64,000 nt of DNA from positions 3,852,613-3,916,612 of the forward strand of contig AP021856.1 of NCBI GenBank assembly GCA_017347445.1, written 5' to 3'. Source of the stretch: Candidatus Brocadia pituitae. Its GTDB lineage: Bacteria; Planctomycetota; Brocadiia; Brocadiales; Brocadiaceae. A model generated the notes under the pieces. The model did not search any database. It saw only the letters and a list, made by a program, of their open reading frames with translations, and was not told the origin of the DNA. Shown here piece after piece: positions 34,967 through 43,312 of this stretch (positions are counted from its first letter, which is position 1; each line of letters starts with the position of its first letter). The position numbers and the translations under genes are program-made.

Positions 34967-37294
34967 TTAAGCCATTTTCATCGTGATTGCCCCTACCGGG
35001 CAACATTTTTCAAATCCCGGCTTGATGTCCCAGGTGGCAGTCTTGCCGGCAATAATTTTTGCCTTGTCGTCAACCACATCAATAGCCCCATTTGCGTTTG
35101 CAACGCAGATTCCGCACCCCACACAGCGCCTCTGATCTATTTTCACGGTAATATGTTCACCGTCTTTTTTGAAATTCGCCTCATCAAGGTACTGAATCTG
35201 TTCATGATCAGAGACGGCACCAGAATATACCGGTAAATGTTTTTTTATTTGTTGACGTCCTCCCCGATCATAATGAAATATTGACCGACCGCACCGTTCG
35301 CACGTATGTAACTCCTGCAATTTTTCCAGGTAATCCATTACCGTTTGCACTACCGTGGCGTGGCTCCATGTCAGAGGAGAGACGGAAATCGGTTCACCGG
35401 TAAACGGGTTTATCTGCTCTGCCAGCACACCGGAGGGTAATGCGCGTGATACCGTCCAGCGGAGAGTGTTCACCACCCGTTCAAGATCTTCGACAGACTT
35501 TGCGATTGACACGTAGTATTGCGCCAGCCACATGGTACAGATAATCCATGGATTTCCCGGAATCGTGCCATCATTTCCGATACGCTGGTATCCGTCATTC
35601 TCATACCGGGCAATCCCGCCTATCTTTGTCCTGACCCATAAGGCATCTTCGATTGCCTTCATCGTATTTTGTATCTTGATGTCAAAGGGATCATACACGC
35701 CAAAGGCAAACATCCCGTACAGGCTGGCATCGATGGTTGCATCAATTTCATAATCCCCATCTTTCTTTGGATAGATCATGCGCAGGAATCTCTGATGTTC
35801 CTCGCTGTAAAGATATTGATCGATAGCCTTTTTGATCTGGGCTGCAGTCTCCCGATATAATAAGGCCTTTTCAGTATGATAAAAGATGTCAGAAAGGTTT
35901 GCCGCAGCTATGAGTCCGCCATATACCGTGGCTGTGGTGAAGGACAGGATACCGCGCCTTTCTTCCCACAGATCATAGGAAGGAAGCGGCAACCCCGTCT
36001 GTTCATCCCGGTAACTTACCAGAAAGTCCGCGGCTTTTTCCACAAAGGAATGATAGAGGGGGCGTAGCTCGTCCATCTTCCGGTACAGATCGTAGTAACG
36101 CCATATTGCCCACAGAATCAGTGCTGTCTCATCTTCCTGGATAGGTACATGTATCTCTTCTCCCTTTACCCAGGGATGCCAGGAACTGCCGAAAGAGCCA
36201 TCGGGGTTGTATTTATGCAATAAAAATCCGTCTTCCACCATAACGCTGGCACAGAAATTATAGGAGGCGATGGTGTTTGCGCAAAAGTTAAAAAAATTCC
36301 GGCATGCGTTTGTGTATCCAGCCTTCATGAGTGCATAGGAGACCATGGCGCCGTCTCGTGGCCACATATAACTATAGGTGTCTTTTGCAAACTGCTTAAT
36401 ATCGGAATCATTTGCAGCAATGATAGCGCCGCCGCTGTCTATCTGGGTCGTAAGGATTAACAGGCTTCTTTTAAAAAGGTCAACAACGTCGGCAGGCAGA
36501 TTCCCGAAGTTAAATTCCTCTTTATTTACCCAATGTCGCCAGTAACTTGCCGTTCTATCGATTATTTTTTGCGGTTTATCGTGCAAAAGAATGTCATTCA
36601 GGGCGTCTACCTCGCTGTAATTCCTGCCAGCAGCGATCCAATAATAGACAACGGATTCACCATGGGGTGGAATTTCCAATGAAACGCCGATGGTCGAGTC
36701 AACCGATCCCTGTGCTATGGGATTGCCACCCAAGATACCGTCTTCGGCGTCACGCCAGGTCCCTTCAGCGCCGCGGAGTCTCTTAATTCCCGTTGCGTAT
36801 TCTCTCACTCCCCATACATCTCCGGCAGAGCAATTGATCAAAAAATACCGTGGCCCTTTGTAATGAATAAGGCAATTTAGCTTTGCGTCGTAAAATACGG
36901 TATCGCCAATCTCGTTTTCCATGACGCTCATATCCTGATGGAAAAAAAGTCGGACTTCTCTTTCGTATTTTCTGAGATTCCGGATAATTACCTTGCGCAT
37001 ATAGATGCTCTTCTCGAAATCGACAACATCGTTGCAGGCAAGCAGAAGCCCCATCCTTTCATGGGATGCCCGGACATCCGTCACAAGGGTTTCTTGCAAA
37101 TACCCCATGCTGATCTTCCAGTCCTTTGCATTGACCCACGAAAAGCCTTCGTGCGTCCATACGCCAAATCTGCAGGGATAGCCGAGGGTTTGATTTTCTT
37201 TGCCTACGCGCGGGTAGTACAAGTCCCTGATTGTGTAGTCAGTGTCAAATGCGATTAATAACGAACCGTTTCCAACGGGAATATCTCTAGGCAC
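34967..37294 (-). CDS. GH15 glucoamylase-like enzyme fused to [4Fe-4S] ferredoxin domain
   Basis: This is a 775-residue protein. Residues 1-250 form the N-terminal beta-sandwich of bacterial GH15 enzymes (IPVGNGSLLIAFDTDYTIRD). The (alpha/alpha)6 barrel (about 260-655) holds YMWPRDGAM at 310-318, the general-acid region DLWEERRGILSFTTATVYGG at 442-461 and PLTWSHATVV near the end. GH15 enzymes release glucose from the non-reducing ends of alpha-glucans. The last 110 residues are unusual: a CERC pair at 665-668, then a mono-cluster ferredoxin (CVGCGICV at 724-731 and the closing CCPVGAI at 764-770), enough ligands for one [4Fe-4S] cluster. The frame is continuous, with no sign of a sequencing fusion. 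The electron-transfer role in a glycosidase is unexplained. Confidence 0.88.
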   Translation of the reverse strand: MPRDIPVGNGSLLIAFDTDYTIRDLYYPRVGKENQTLGYPCRFGVWTHEGFSWVNAKDWKISMGYLQETLVTDVRASHERMGLLLACNDVVDFEKSIYMRKVIIRNLRKYEREVRLFFHQDMSVMENEIGDTVFYDAKLNCLIHYKGPRYFLINCSAGDVWGVREYATGIKRLRGAEGTWRDAEDGILGGNPIAQGSVDSTIGVSLEIPPHGESVVYYWIAAGRNYSEVDALNDILLHDKPQKIIDRTASYWRHWVNKEEFNFGNLPADVVDLFKRSLLILTTQIDSGGAIIAANDSDIKQFAKDTYSYMWPRDGAMVSYALMKAGYTNACRNFFNFCANTIASYNFCASVMVEDGFLLHKYNPDGSFGSSWHPWVKGEEIHVPIQEDETALILWAIWRYYDLYRKMDELRPLYHSFVEKAADFLVSYRDEQTGLPLPSYDLWEERRGILSFTTATVYGGLIAAANLSDIFYHTEKALLYRETAAQIKKAIDQYLYSEEHQRFLRMIYPKKDGDYEIDATIDASLYGMFAFGVYDPFDIKIQNTMKAIEDALWVRTKIGGIARYENDGYQRIGNDGTIPGNPWIICTMWLAQYYVSIAKSVEDLERVVNTLRWTVSRALPSGVLAEQINPFTGEPISVSPLTWSHATVVQTVMDYLEKLQELHTCERCGRSIFHYDRGGRQQIKKHLPVYSGAVSDHEQIQYLDEANFKKDGEHITVKIDQRRCVGCGICVANANGAIDVVDDKAKIIAGKTATWDIKPGFEKCCPVGAITMKMA

Positions 37295-37344
37295 AATTGT
37301 CTTCCTTCTGATAATTTGATGTTAAGAAATTTTAAGCAATAGTT

Positions 37345-37494
37345 CCACCCCCCCGATGGGGGTGGTTAAGGTGGGAGTGAAAGAAGAATACTTACCCGCC
37401 CCTGACCAGCTCATCAAAGGGAGGGAGGGAATAAGCCACCCCTGAATCCCCTCCCAAGAGGGGACTTTTCAAAGTCCTCTTTTGGGAGGAGGGG
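37345..37494. repeat. hairpin-rich repeat (two inverted repeats)
   Basis: CCACCCCC/GGGGGTGG (37345-37365) is an 8-bp hairpin. CCTCCCAAGAGGGGACTTT and AAAGTCCTCTTTTGGGAGG (37450-37489) form a stem of about 19 pairs with a two-base loop. Both look like small dispersed (REP/MITE-like) elements in the gap between the GH15 and pcm genes. Confidence 0.55.
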
Positions 37495-37521
37495 CTTCCG
37501 GAATCTGTGTTCGATGTACGA

Positions 37522-38187
37522 TTACTCTCCTTTCCAGCCTTCTTCACCAATGAGTGGCACAAAGGCACATTCCAGGACATTCCGGTCTTCTGCTCCCTTT
37601 TCCCGCTTTACTATCTGGTGTAATACCTGATTATAAGGATTCCCCATAGGTATTATCAATCGTCCACCCATTTCAAGCTGATCTAACAAACTTTTTGGGG
37701 CGTGCGGGGCACAGGCAGTAACTATAATTCCCTGGAAAGGGGCATTGTCAGGCAATCCCGGACTTCCGTCTCCTACGATGACGTCTATATTATCATACCC
37801 CGCCTGATGTAAAATGGCTTTTGCCCTTGATGCAAGCGCTGCATGACGTTCAACGGTATAAATGTGATTTGCCAGTCTGCTGAGTATTGCCGCCTGATAT
37901 CCCGAACCGGTTCCTATTTCCAGCACCTTTTCATCCCCTTTTAATTCAAGACACTGCGTCATGATGGCTACCATATAGGGTTGCGAGATGGTTTGTCCTT
38001 CTCCAATAGGCAACGGACAATCATCATACGCAGCGTGCCGGTAGGCTTCCGGTACAAAAAGGTGCCTGGGCACTTCCAGCATTGCCTTCAGTACTCGTTT
38101 GTCGTGAATACCCCGATTCACAAGTTGGTATTGTACCATGTGAAACCGGTCTGTGGCATATGTGTCGCTGTTTTGTGAAGTATCCAA
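37522..38187 (-). CDS. pcm: protein-L-isoaspartate O-methyltransferase
   Basis: The 221-residue protein has the Pcm signature GEGQTISQPYMVAIMTQ followed by the SAM motif VLEIGTGSGYQAAIL, and PFQGIIVTACAP and GGRLIIPMG further on. It repairs isoaspartyl residues in damaged proteins by carboxyl methylation. Length and motif order are normal. It is monocistronic, with repeats downstream. Confidence 0.96.
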   Translation of the reverse strand: MDTSQNSDTYATDRFHMVQYQLVNRGIHDKRVLKAMLEVPRHLFVPEAYRHAAYDDCPLPIGEGQTISQPYMVAIMTQCLELKGDEKVLEIGTGSGYQAAILSRLANHIYTVERHAALASRAKAILHQAGYDNIDVIVGDGSPGLPDNAPFQGIIVTACAPHAPKSLLDQLEMGGRLIIPMGNPYNQVLHQIVKREKGAEDRNVLECAFVPLIGEEGWKGE

Positions 38188-38264
38188 AGTGTACCTTCTA
38201 AAACATTATTTATCAACATGACGGATGCAATACCTGTGGGGCTCAACAACACAAAAAGTTGTCT

Positions 38265-38330
38265 TCAAATCTTTTCCTCGCCGTTGAAAAAATAGATCAC
38301 AGAATTGGTATCAAGCAAGTAGCCAGACAT
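38265..38330 (-). pseudogene. 21-codon stump of a PIN (VapC) toxin
   Basis: On the minus strand, directly after the antitoxin stop (TAA-T-ATG), a frame reads MSGYLLDTNSVIYFFNGEEK plus one residue and then stops. YLLDTNxVIYFxNGE is the conserved first strand and catalytic Asp of PIN toxins. The remaining ~110 residues are missing; Pcm coding sequence starts 78 bases further on. The toxin is therefore dead. Confidence 0.8.
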
Positions 38331-38331
38331 A

Positions 38332-38538
38332 TTAATCCCATTCGCTTCTGATTTTTTTTTGATACGCTAGCCCATTACCCCTTTTTTTAAGTATACCTTT
38401 GAAACGAGAAAGTTTTGGAATTTTGCGTGACCCTTCTTCTACAATAGTTATGAGCAGTATTGCCTTTTTAAGAGGCGGCATGGCTTCTTTATAAATAATT
38501 TTACCATTTTCGTAATATGCCTCTATAGTTTTATACAT
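38332..38538 (-). CDS. antitoxin-like protein left beside a dead PIN toxin
   Basis: The 68-residue protein starts MYKTIEAYYENGKIIYKEAM, the pattern of AF2212/DUF104-like antitoxins (short beta N-terminus), with a basic tail KGILKKRGNGLAYQKK. It immediately precedes the PIN stump, in the antitoxin-toxin order. It may still be made and could cross-neutralise a related toxin or simply be decaying. Confidence 0.65.
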   Translation of the reverse strand: MYKTIEAYYENGKIIYKEAMPPLKKAILLITIVEEGSRKIPKLSRFKGILKKRGNGLAYQKKIRSEWD

Positions 38539-38639
38539 AATTTTTCCTCTTTCAAAATATTCTTGTGTTGACAGACGTATTAGATGTTCTCATTGGTTTT
38601 GTAACGTATGCGGATTGGGTTAAATAAATCTTTTGAACC

Positions 38640-38815
38640 CGCTATCAATCTGTAATTTAATGAGGCCTTCGGCTACTTTCCCCCCTGTTCCCCCCCCCCG
38701 TAAACAGGGGGAACAGGGGGGGTAATTGAAATTCCTGAACATAAATTTATAACCACCCCATTCCCCTCCTTGGCAAGGAGGGGATAAAGGGGAGGTCTTC
38801 CATCAAGTATTGAGT
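38640..38815. repeat. dispersed intergenic repeat, copy B, with hairpins
   Basis: 38651-38745 is an inverted relative of the sequence at 2170-2265 (GAGGCCTTCGGC, C-tract, CCGTAAACAGGG, G-tract, ATTGAAATTCCTGAACAT). Next to it, CCCCTCCTT-GGC-AAGGAGGGG (38763-38783) is a perfect 9-bp hairpin. The stretch lies between the antitoxin and rtcB genes and has no gene. Confidence 0.6.
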
Positions 38816-38884
38816 AATTATATGCGCCATTAAAATGTTCTGAAGACCCGCACAAATAAAAATGAAAATCCTTATACGACCAAG

Positions 38885-40336
38885 CTACCCCTTAATAACA
38901 CACAACGGCTTTAGCTGGGCAATTTTTTTACCAATACCGGCGTGTTCCACGACATTCACGACTTCGGTCACATTCTTATATGCCTCAGGGATCTCCTCAT
39001 CCAGAGTGGCACGGCTGTCGGCACGGACGAGGATCCCCTTTTCCTTCAGTTCCTGGGCAATGCTGCGGCCTTTGGATGCCTTTACTGCCTGATTTCTGCT
39101 CATAACCCTGCCCGCTCCATGACAGGTGCTTCCAAAGGTATCGGCATAGGCCTTCTCAGTGCCAACAAGCACATACGAACAGCGTCCCATATCTCCCGGT
39201 ATCAGTACCGGTTGTCCCACAGATTTATAGGTATCCGGGGTATGTGGATGATTCGGCGGAAATGCGCGCGTTGCCCCTTTCCGGTGCACACATAAACGCT
39301 TCTGCTCTCCCTCCACGATATGTTCTTCAAATTTGGCAATATTATGACACACATCATAAATCAGGGATATTTGCGACTCTTTTGGACCTATGTGTAAGGC
39401 GCTTTCAAAGGACTCTCTTACCCAGTGGGTGATCATCTGCCGGTTGGCAAAGGCATAGTTAGCGGCGCCGGCCATGGCAGCGAGGTATTCCCGCCCTTCC
39501 GGAGAGCTGATCGGGGCACAGCAGAGTTGCCGGTCAGGGAGTTCTATATTATATTTCCGTGATGCATTAATCATGATCCGTATGGAGTCGTCACAGACCT
39601 GATAACCCAGTCCTCTTGAACCCGTGTGTACCACGATGGTAATCCCGTCTCTTATGAGCCCCAATACTCGGGCAATTTCTTCGTCATACACCTCCGAGAC
39701 ATAGCCAACCTCAACAAAATGATTTCCAGAACCTAACGTGCCTAATTGTGTCCGCCCCCGTTCTAAGGCGCGATCCGAAACCAGCTCCGGGTCTGCTCCC
39801 GGAATGCAACCCTGTTCTTCGATATGCTCCAGGTCTTCCTTGGTGCCATAACCCTGCGAGACTGCCCATCGCGCCCCATCTCTGAGCACGTTTTTTTCGT
39901 CTTGATGGGAAAGCTTTAAATCCTTGCGGTGTGATCCAACCCCCGACGGAATATTGGCAAAGAGGGTATTAACCAGGGATTCCATTTTGTGGGAAATTTC
40001 TGTATGATAAAGCCCTGTCCGCAGCAGTCTTACCCCGCAGTTGATGTCATATCCCACGCCACCAGGGGATACCACGCCCTCATCAGCATCAAATGCAGCT
40101 ACGCCCCCAATAGGAAATCCATATCCCCAATGAATATCAGGCATTCCCAGGGAATGTCTAACGATCCCCGGCAGATGCGCGACATTAATCACCTGCTGAA
40201 GACTTTCATCTTTTTGAATTTCTTTCAGCATTTGTTCGTCGGCATACACAATGCCATCCACTCGCATCTTTCCTTCTCTGGGGATACGCCAACGATAGTC
40301 GTCTATCTTTTGAATTTTGTATTTGTCGTCTGCCAT
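38885..40336 (-). CDS. rtcB: RNA-splicing ligase RtcB
   Basis: The 483-residue protein has the RtcB hallmarks: MPDIHWGYGFPIGGVAAFD, PGGVGYDINCGVRLL (metal-binding Asp/Cys), GTLGSGNHFVEV, VVHTGSRGLGYQV, YDVCHNIAKFE and the late GTCHGAGRVMSR with the GMP-accepting histidine. It joins 2',3'-cyclic phosphate or 3'-phosphate RNA ends to 5'-OH using GTP and Mn. The start is at ATG 40336 with AAGGGGG seven bases upstream. Its activator archease is the next gene upstream on the same strand. Confidence 0.96.
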   Translation of the reverse strand: MADDKYKIQKIDDYRWRIPREGKMRVDGIVYADEQMLKEIQKDESLQQVINVAHLPGIVRHSLGMPDIHWGYGFPIGGVAAFDADEGVVSPGGVGYDINCGVRLLRTGLYHTEISHKMESLVNTLFANIPSGVGSHRKDLKLSHQDEKNVLRDGARWAVSQGYGTKEDLEHIEEQGCIPGADPELVSDRALERGRTQLGTLGSGNHFVEVGYVSEVYDEEIARVLGLIRDGITIVVHTGSRGLGYQVCDDSIRIMINASRKYNIELPDRQLCCAPISSPEGREYLAAMAGAANYAFANRQMITHWVRESFESALHIGPKESQISLIYDVCHNIAKFEEHIVEGEQKRLCVHRKGATRAFPPNHPHTPDTYKSVGQPVLIPGDMGRCSYVLVGTEKAYADTFGSTCHGAGRVMSRNQAVKASKGRSIAQELKEKGILVRADSRATLDEEIPEAYKNVTEVVNVVEHAGIGKKIAQLKPLCVIKG

Positions 40337-40443
40337 ACACAAACCCCCTTTTCCACAAAAATGGAAAGCGTTAACCGTCAGTTACCGGCATTCAGCTCAT
40401 AGATAAGCGTTTCTGGACGAACGGTTTTTTGCCCAAATTTCAC

Positions 40444-40860
40444 TTACAAATCAAATATCACTCGTGCCTTCCAACAGTCATTTTCCCGGACAACTGATAA
40501 GCAGTGATACGTAACTGCCTTAATCTCCGTTTTTATCACGTGTTTATCTTCTTCCATCACATCGCCTCGTACGACGGCATCTAACTGATTGTCCGTAATA
40601 TCCACAATACAAAAATCATGGAACAGGAGATTTTTTACGTCATGCAAATACAAGAGCTCATTTAACCAATTAACCAGTAACTGTTCCTTATCTATCCCGG
40701 AAATGCTTATTTTATATTCGACCTTACCTTCTACCTTTGACAGATCGGTAATGATATCAAATAAGGCAAACGCCGCATTGGTAAATAATTCCTGCAATGA
40801 GGCGCCATAGACATCGATCCCGATGTCTGCGGTGTGGTCTATAAGTATATATTTCTCCAT
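40444..40860 (-). CDS. archease
   Basis: The 138-residue protein from ATG 40860 reads MEKYILIDHTADIGIDVYGA, with the metal-binding DHTADIG, then LFTNAAFALFDIITD and the late VRGDVMEEDKHVIKTEIKAV. Archease stimulates RtcB guanylylation and multiple turnover. The longer open frame (53 more codons) lacks family similarity. Adjacent to rtcB, which supports the functional pair. Confidence 0.93.
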   Translation of the reverse strand: MEKYILIDHTADIGIDVYGASLQELFTNAAFALFDIITDLSKVEGKVEYKISISGIDKEQLLVNWLNELLYLHDVKNLLFHDFCIVDITDNQLDAVVRGDVMEEDKHVIKTEIKAVTYHCLSVVRENDCWKARVIFDL

Positions 40861-41024
40861 TTTCAAGCCAGGCACGGACAAACTTGTTTTGTTAACGCCA
40901 CCCTGTGATATTAAAATTCCTTGAATTTCAAAGGACTTCTGCGACTTTTTCCTGGAGAGCGAAGAGTCTCTTTCCTCTGCAAACCGCATAAATAAAATGA
41001 AGATTTCTCTACGGCCCAATTACC

Positions 41025-41486
41025 TTACGGCATGATAAAATCGTGCTCAGGATGCCTGATGGTGAGCACGGGGCAAGGTGCCTTTCGTACTACCTTTTCT
41101 GCCACACTGCCCATAATTGCGTGAGAGATACCGGTCCTGCCGTGCGTGCCGATCACGATCAGGTCAATCTTATATTCCTTTGATACCTTGATGATTTCAG
41201 CAAACGGAACCCCCTGGATAATAAGAGCTTCAACTGCTATCTTGCCTCTTGTATCTTCCGTTACACATCTGAGCAGTCTCTCGCGCAGTTTCGCAAGAGT
41301 CTCTTCGTCCACAATATTGATGTCGTAGAGGTCCGGATTGTTGATGTCATAAACACGGATATCTAAAACATGCATCAGATAAAGCTTTGCGTGGTATTTT
41401 TCAGCGAATTCGATCGCATAGTTGAGTGCCATTTCTGAATAAACCGAATAATCAACCGGGCAGAGTATATTTTTTATACTGATCAT
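41025..41486 (-). CDS. universal stress protein (UspA family)
   Basis: The 153-residue protein begins MISIKNILCPVDYSVYSEMALNY in the Usp manner and ends with the ATP-binding IGTHGRTGISHAIMGSVAEK (G-x2-G-x9-G-S pattern), so it probably binds ATP. The start is ATG 41486 with GGGAGGG seven bases upstream. The open frame reaching 41561 is only the shadow of the decayed lon gene next door. Confidence 0.93.
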   Translation of the reverse strand: MISIKNILCPVDYSVYSEMALNYAIEFAEKYHAKLYLMHVLDIRVYDINNPDLYDINIVDEETLAKLRERLLRCVTEDTRGKIAVEALIIQGVPFAEIIKVSKEYKIDLIVIGTHGRTGISHAIMGSVAEKVVRKAPCPVLTIRHPEHDFIMP

Positions 41487-41512
41487 GTTTCTTCCCTCCC
41501 TTTTGGATATAA

Positions 41513-42052
41513 GAGCATTGTATCTTGCTACGGATTTCCTTGTCAATTTCTTCGTAGTCATCCCTGTTTTTTTGTGGTAGTACGACTGTCTTTGCCCCTG
41601 CCTTTATGGCTGCAAGCACTTTCTCCTTTGTGATGCCTCTACAAAGATGATATCGCCGCCTGTCTCAGTCCAGCCAAGGCCGATAGCGATACCAATCCGG
41701 TCTTCTTCTCGGCAACCTGGTAAAAAATTCTTGGATCAAGAATTTTCTCCACAATTTCCAGACTTATTTCATGGTTGATCAGTTAGCCTGCAACGATCTC
41801 TTTGGCTATTTTCCTGCCTAGGGCACGCACAATCGATTTTCCCAATGATATTTTTCCGGTACTCGATGGCCCGCAAAAGCAAAGGGTAGAGCCTTTCAAT
41901 ACGAATTCCTTATTCAGATACTGGAATACGACCCTCAATCATTTCCTGGGATCGACCATTTCCAGTAATTTCAGCTTTTCGTTTGTCGGCAATTCCAAAC
42001 AAACCGCCGCCAGGTCTGCCAATACGGAAGGATTATTGAGGGTATCAATCAT
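41513..42052 (-). pseudogene. lon: decayed lon protease gene
   Basis: On the minus strand several short blocks appear in the order of Lon. From ATG 42052: NNPSVLADLAAVCLELPTNE (end of the N-domain), stop. Then TLCFCGPSSTGKISLGKSIV and RALGRKI (Walker A; the intact form is GPPGVGKTSLG), stop. Then [20 protein letters not shown] and EAS (entry of the protease domain), and, after a frame change, [20 protein letters not shown] with NRDDYEEI (C-terminal protease part). Most of the AAA module and the Ser-Lys catalytic region are deleted, with at least two stops. The protein cannot be made. Confidence 0.88.
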
Positions 42053-42138
42053 GGAATAATGGTAATAATTTCTGGTAATGTTCCGTAGGCCTGCTTATGA
42101 ACAGTGAATGATGCCTACTTCATTATTTTGATTCAGCC

Positions 42139-43263
42139 TTACACGGATTCGTTCCGATGCACCTTTCTTGCCATCTTTGCTGCATAGAGCGACCTGCTTG
42201 CTAGCTCAATCAAATCAGTAATGCTTTTCGTTGTCTTCGTAAGGGAACTTGTCCCCACCGTTACCTTAAAATGAATGCTTATGTTTTTCTCGTCGTCTTT
42301 AATGAAACATTTTTCGACAGAATCTACCAAGAGATCCGATATCCTGTCCAATTCTCCGGCATCAATTTCCGGCAGGATAATGAAGAATTCGTCATCTCCA
42401 AACCGGGAAACCACATCAGATGATTGAATATGCTTATGGAGGCATTTTGAAATTTCTGTAAGAATGAGGTCTCCCATAAAGTATCCATATTGGCTATTAA
42501 TTGCCTCAAGCTGGTCAATATCCATCATAAGGCATGACAATGCCTTGTTTTGTGCTAACGCCCGATTAAACTCGTTCTGCAGAATTACGAGGGAATACCG
42601 CTTGTTGTAGGCATTGGTTAAACTGTCGCGCACTGCATGATGATTGACCATAGTGTTTAATTGATGCACCCTGGCATTTAGGCTTTGTACATTCTTATCG
42701 GTTATTTTCTTTTCTTCGGAATTCATCAGAATACCGTTATAGTGAGTCACGTTGCCCCATTCATTTCTGATGGGATTGAGAAAGTCAGAAACCCAGACAT
42801 ACGCCCCGTCTTTTTTTAATATCCGGTAGTCTACTTTCGAGGCATCTCCTCCCTGGAGTCTCTGAACGAGTTTTGAGACCTTTTCCTGATCATCCGGGTG
42901 TATAAGCTGAAGCATGAAATTTCGTGTCTTGCAAATATCCTCTGGTTTATATCCCGTCAGCTTTTCAATTCCATTGCTCACATATTTCACCGACCCATCA
43001 AACAGGGAAATGTAGACGGTCTCCGGGACGGTATTCATAACCCTGTGAAACAGGTCTTCAGAAATTTTATTCGCCTCCTTTTCATTTGATTTGCCATGTC
43101 CCTCGTTATAAACGAGAAACTGCAGGGTACAACAAAAAGCTAGCACGACAAGGCCAAAGGTAAGCCCGTTCAGTTTAAAAATACTTACCATAAAGCAATT
43201 CACGGCAATCAAAATGCCGATAGAGCAATACGGGTATCTGACGATCAAGTTTCTCAATTCCAT
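42139..43263 (-). CDS. PAS-GGDEF protein, probably degenerate cyclase
   Basis: The 374-residue protein has two N-terminal transmembrane helices (about 10-55), a PAS domain with PAC motif (about 70-190: SNGIEKLTGYKPEDI), a short coiled coil and a GGDEF domain (about 215-370). The active-site motif reads RFGDDEF rather than RFGGDEF, replacing the second glycine by aspartate, a position close to invariant in active enzymes. It may act as a GTP or c-di-GMP sensor rather than a cyclase. GGGGAAAAAG precedes the ATG. Confidence 0.88.
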   Translation of the reverse strand: MELRNLIVRYPYCSIGILIAVNCFMVSIFKLNGLTFGLVVLAFCCTLQFLVYNEGHGKSNEKEANKISEDLFHRVMNTVPETVYISLFDGSVKYVSNGIEKLTGYKPEDICKTRNFMLQLIHPDDQEKVSKLVQRLQGGDASKVDYRILKKDGAYVWVSDFLNPIRNEWGNVTHYNGILMNSEEKKITDKNVQSLNARVHQLNTMVNHHAVRDSLTNAYNKRYSLVILQNEFNRALAQNKALSCLMMDIDQLEAINSQYGYFMGDLILTEISKCLHKHIQSSDVVSRFGDDEFFIILPEIDAGELDRISDLLVDSVEKCFIKDDEKNISIHFKVTVGTSSLTKTTKSITDLIELASRSLYAAKMARKVHRNESV

Positions 43264-43312
43264 CTTTTTCCCCTGGATTTTGCCTCAATTCAAGGAGTGT
43301 CTAAAAAATAAT

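Noticed and set aside
40861-41019. 53-codon N-terminal extension of archease
   Set aside because: Known archeases start at the MEKY-like strand; the extension has no similarity and no ribosome site.
41487-41561. 25-codon N-terminal extension of the universal stress protein
   Set aside because: It reads the lon fossil in another frame; ATG 41486 has an excellent ribosome site.
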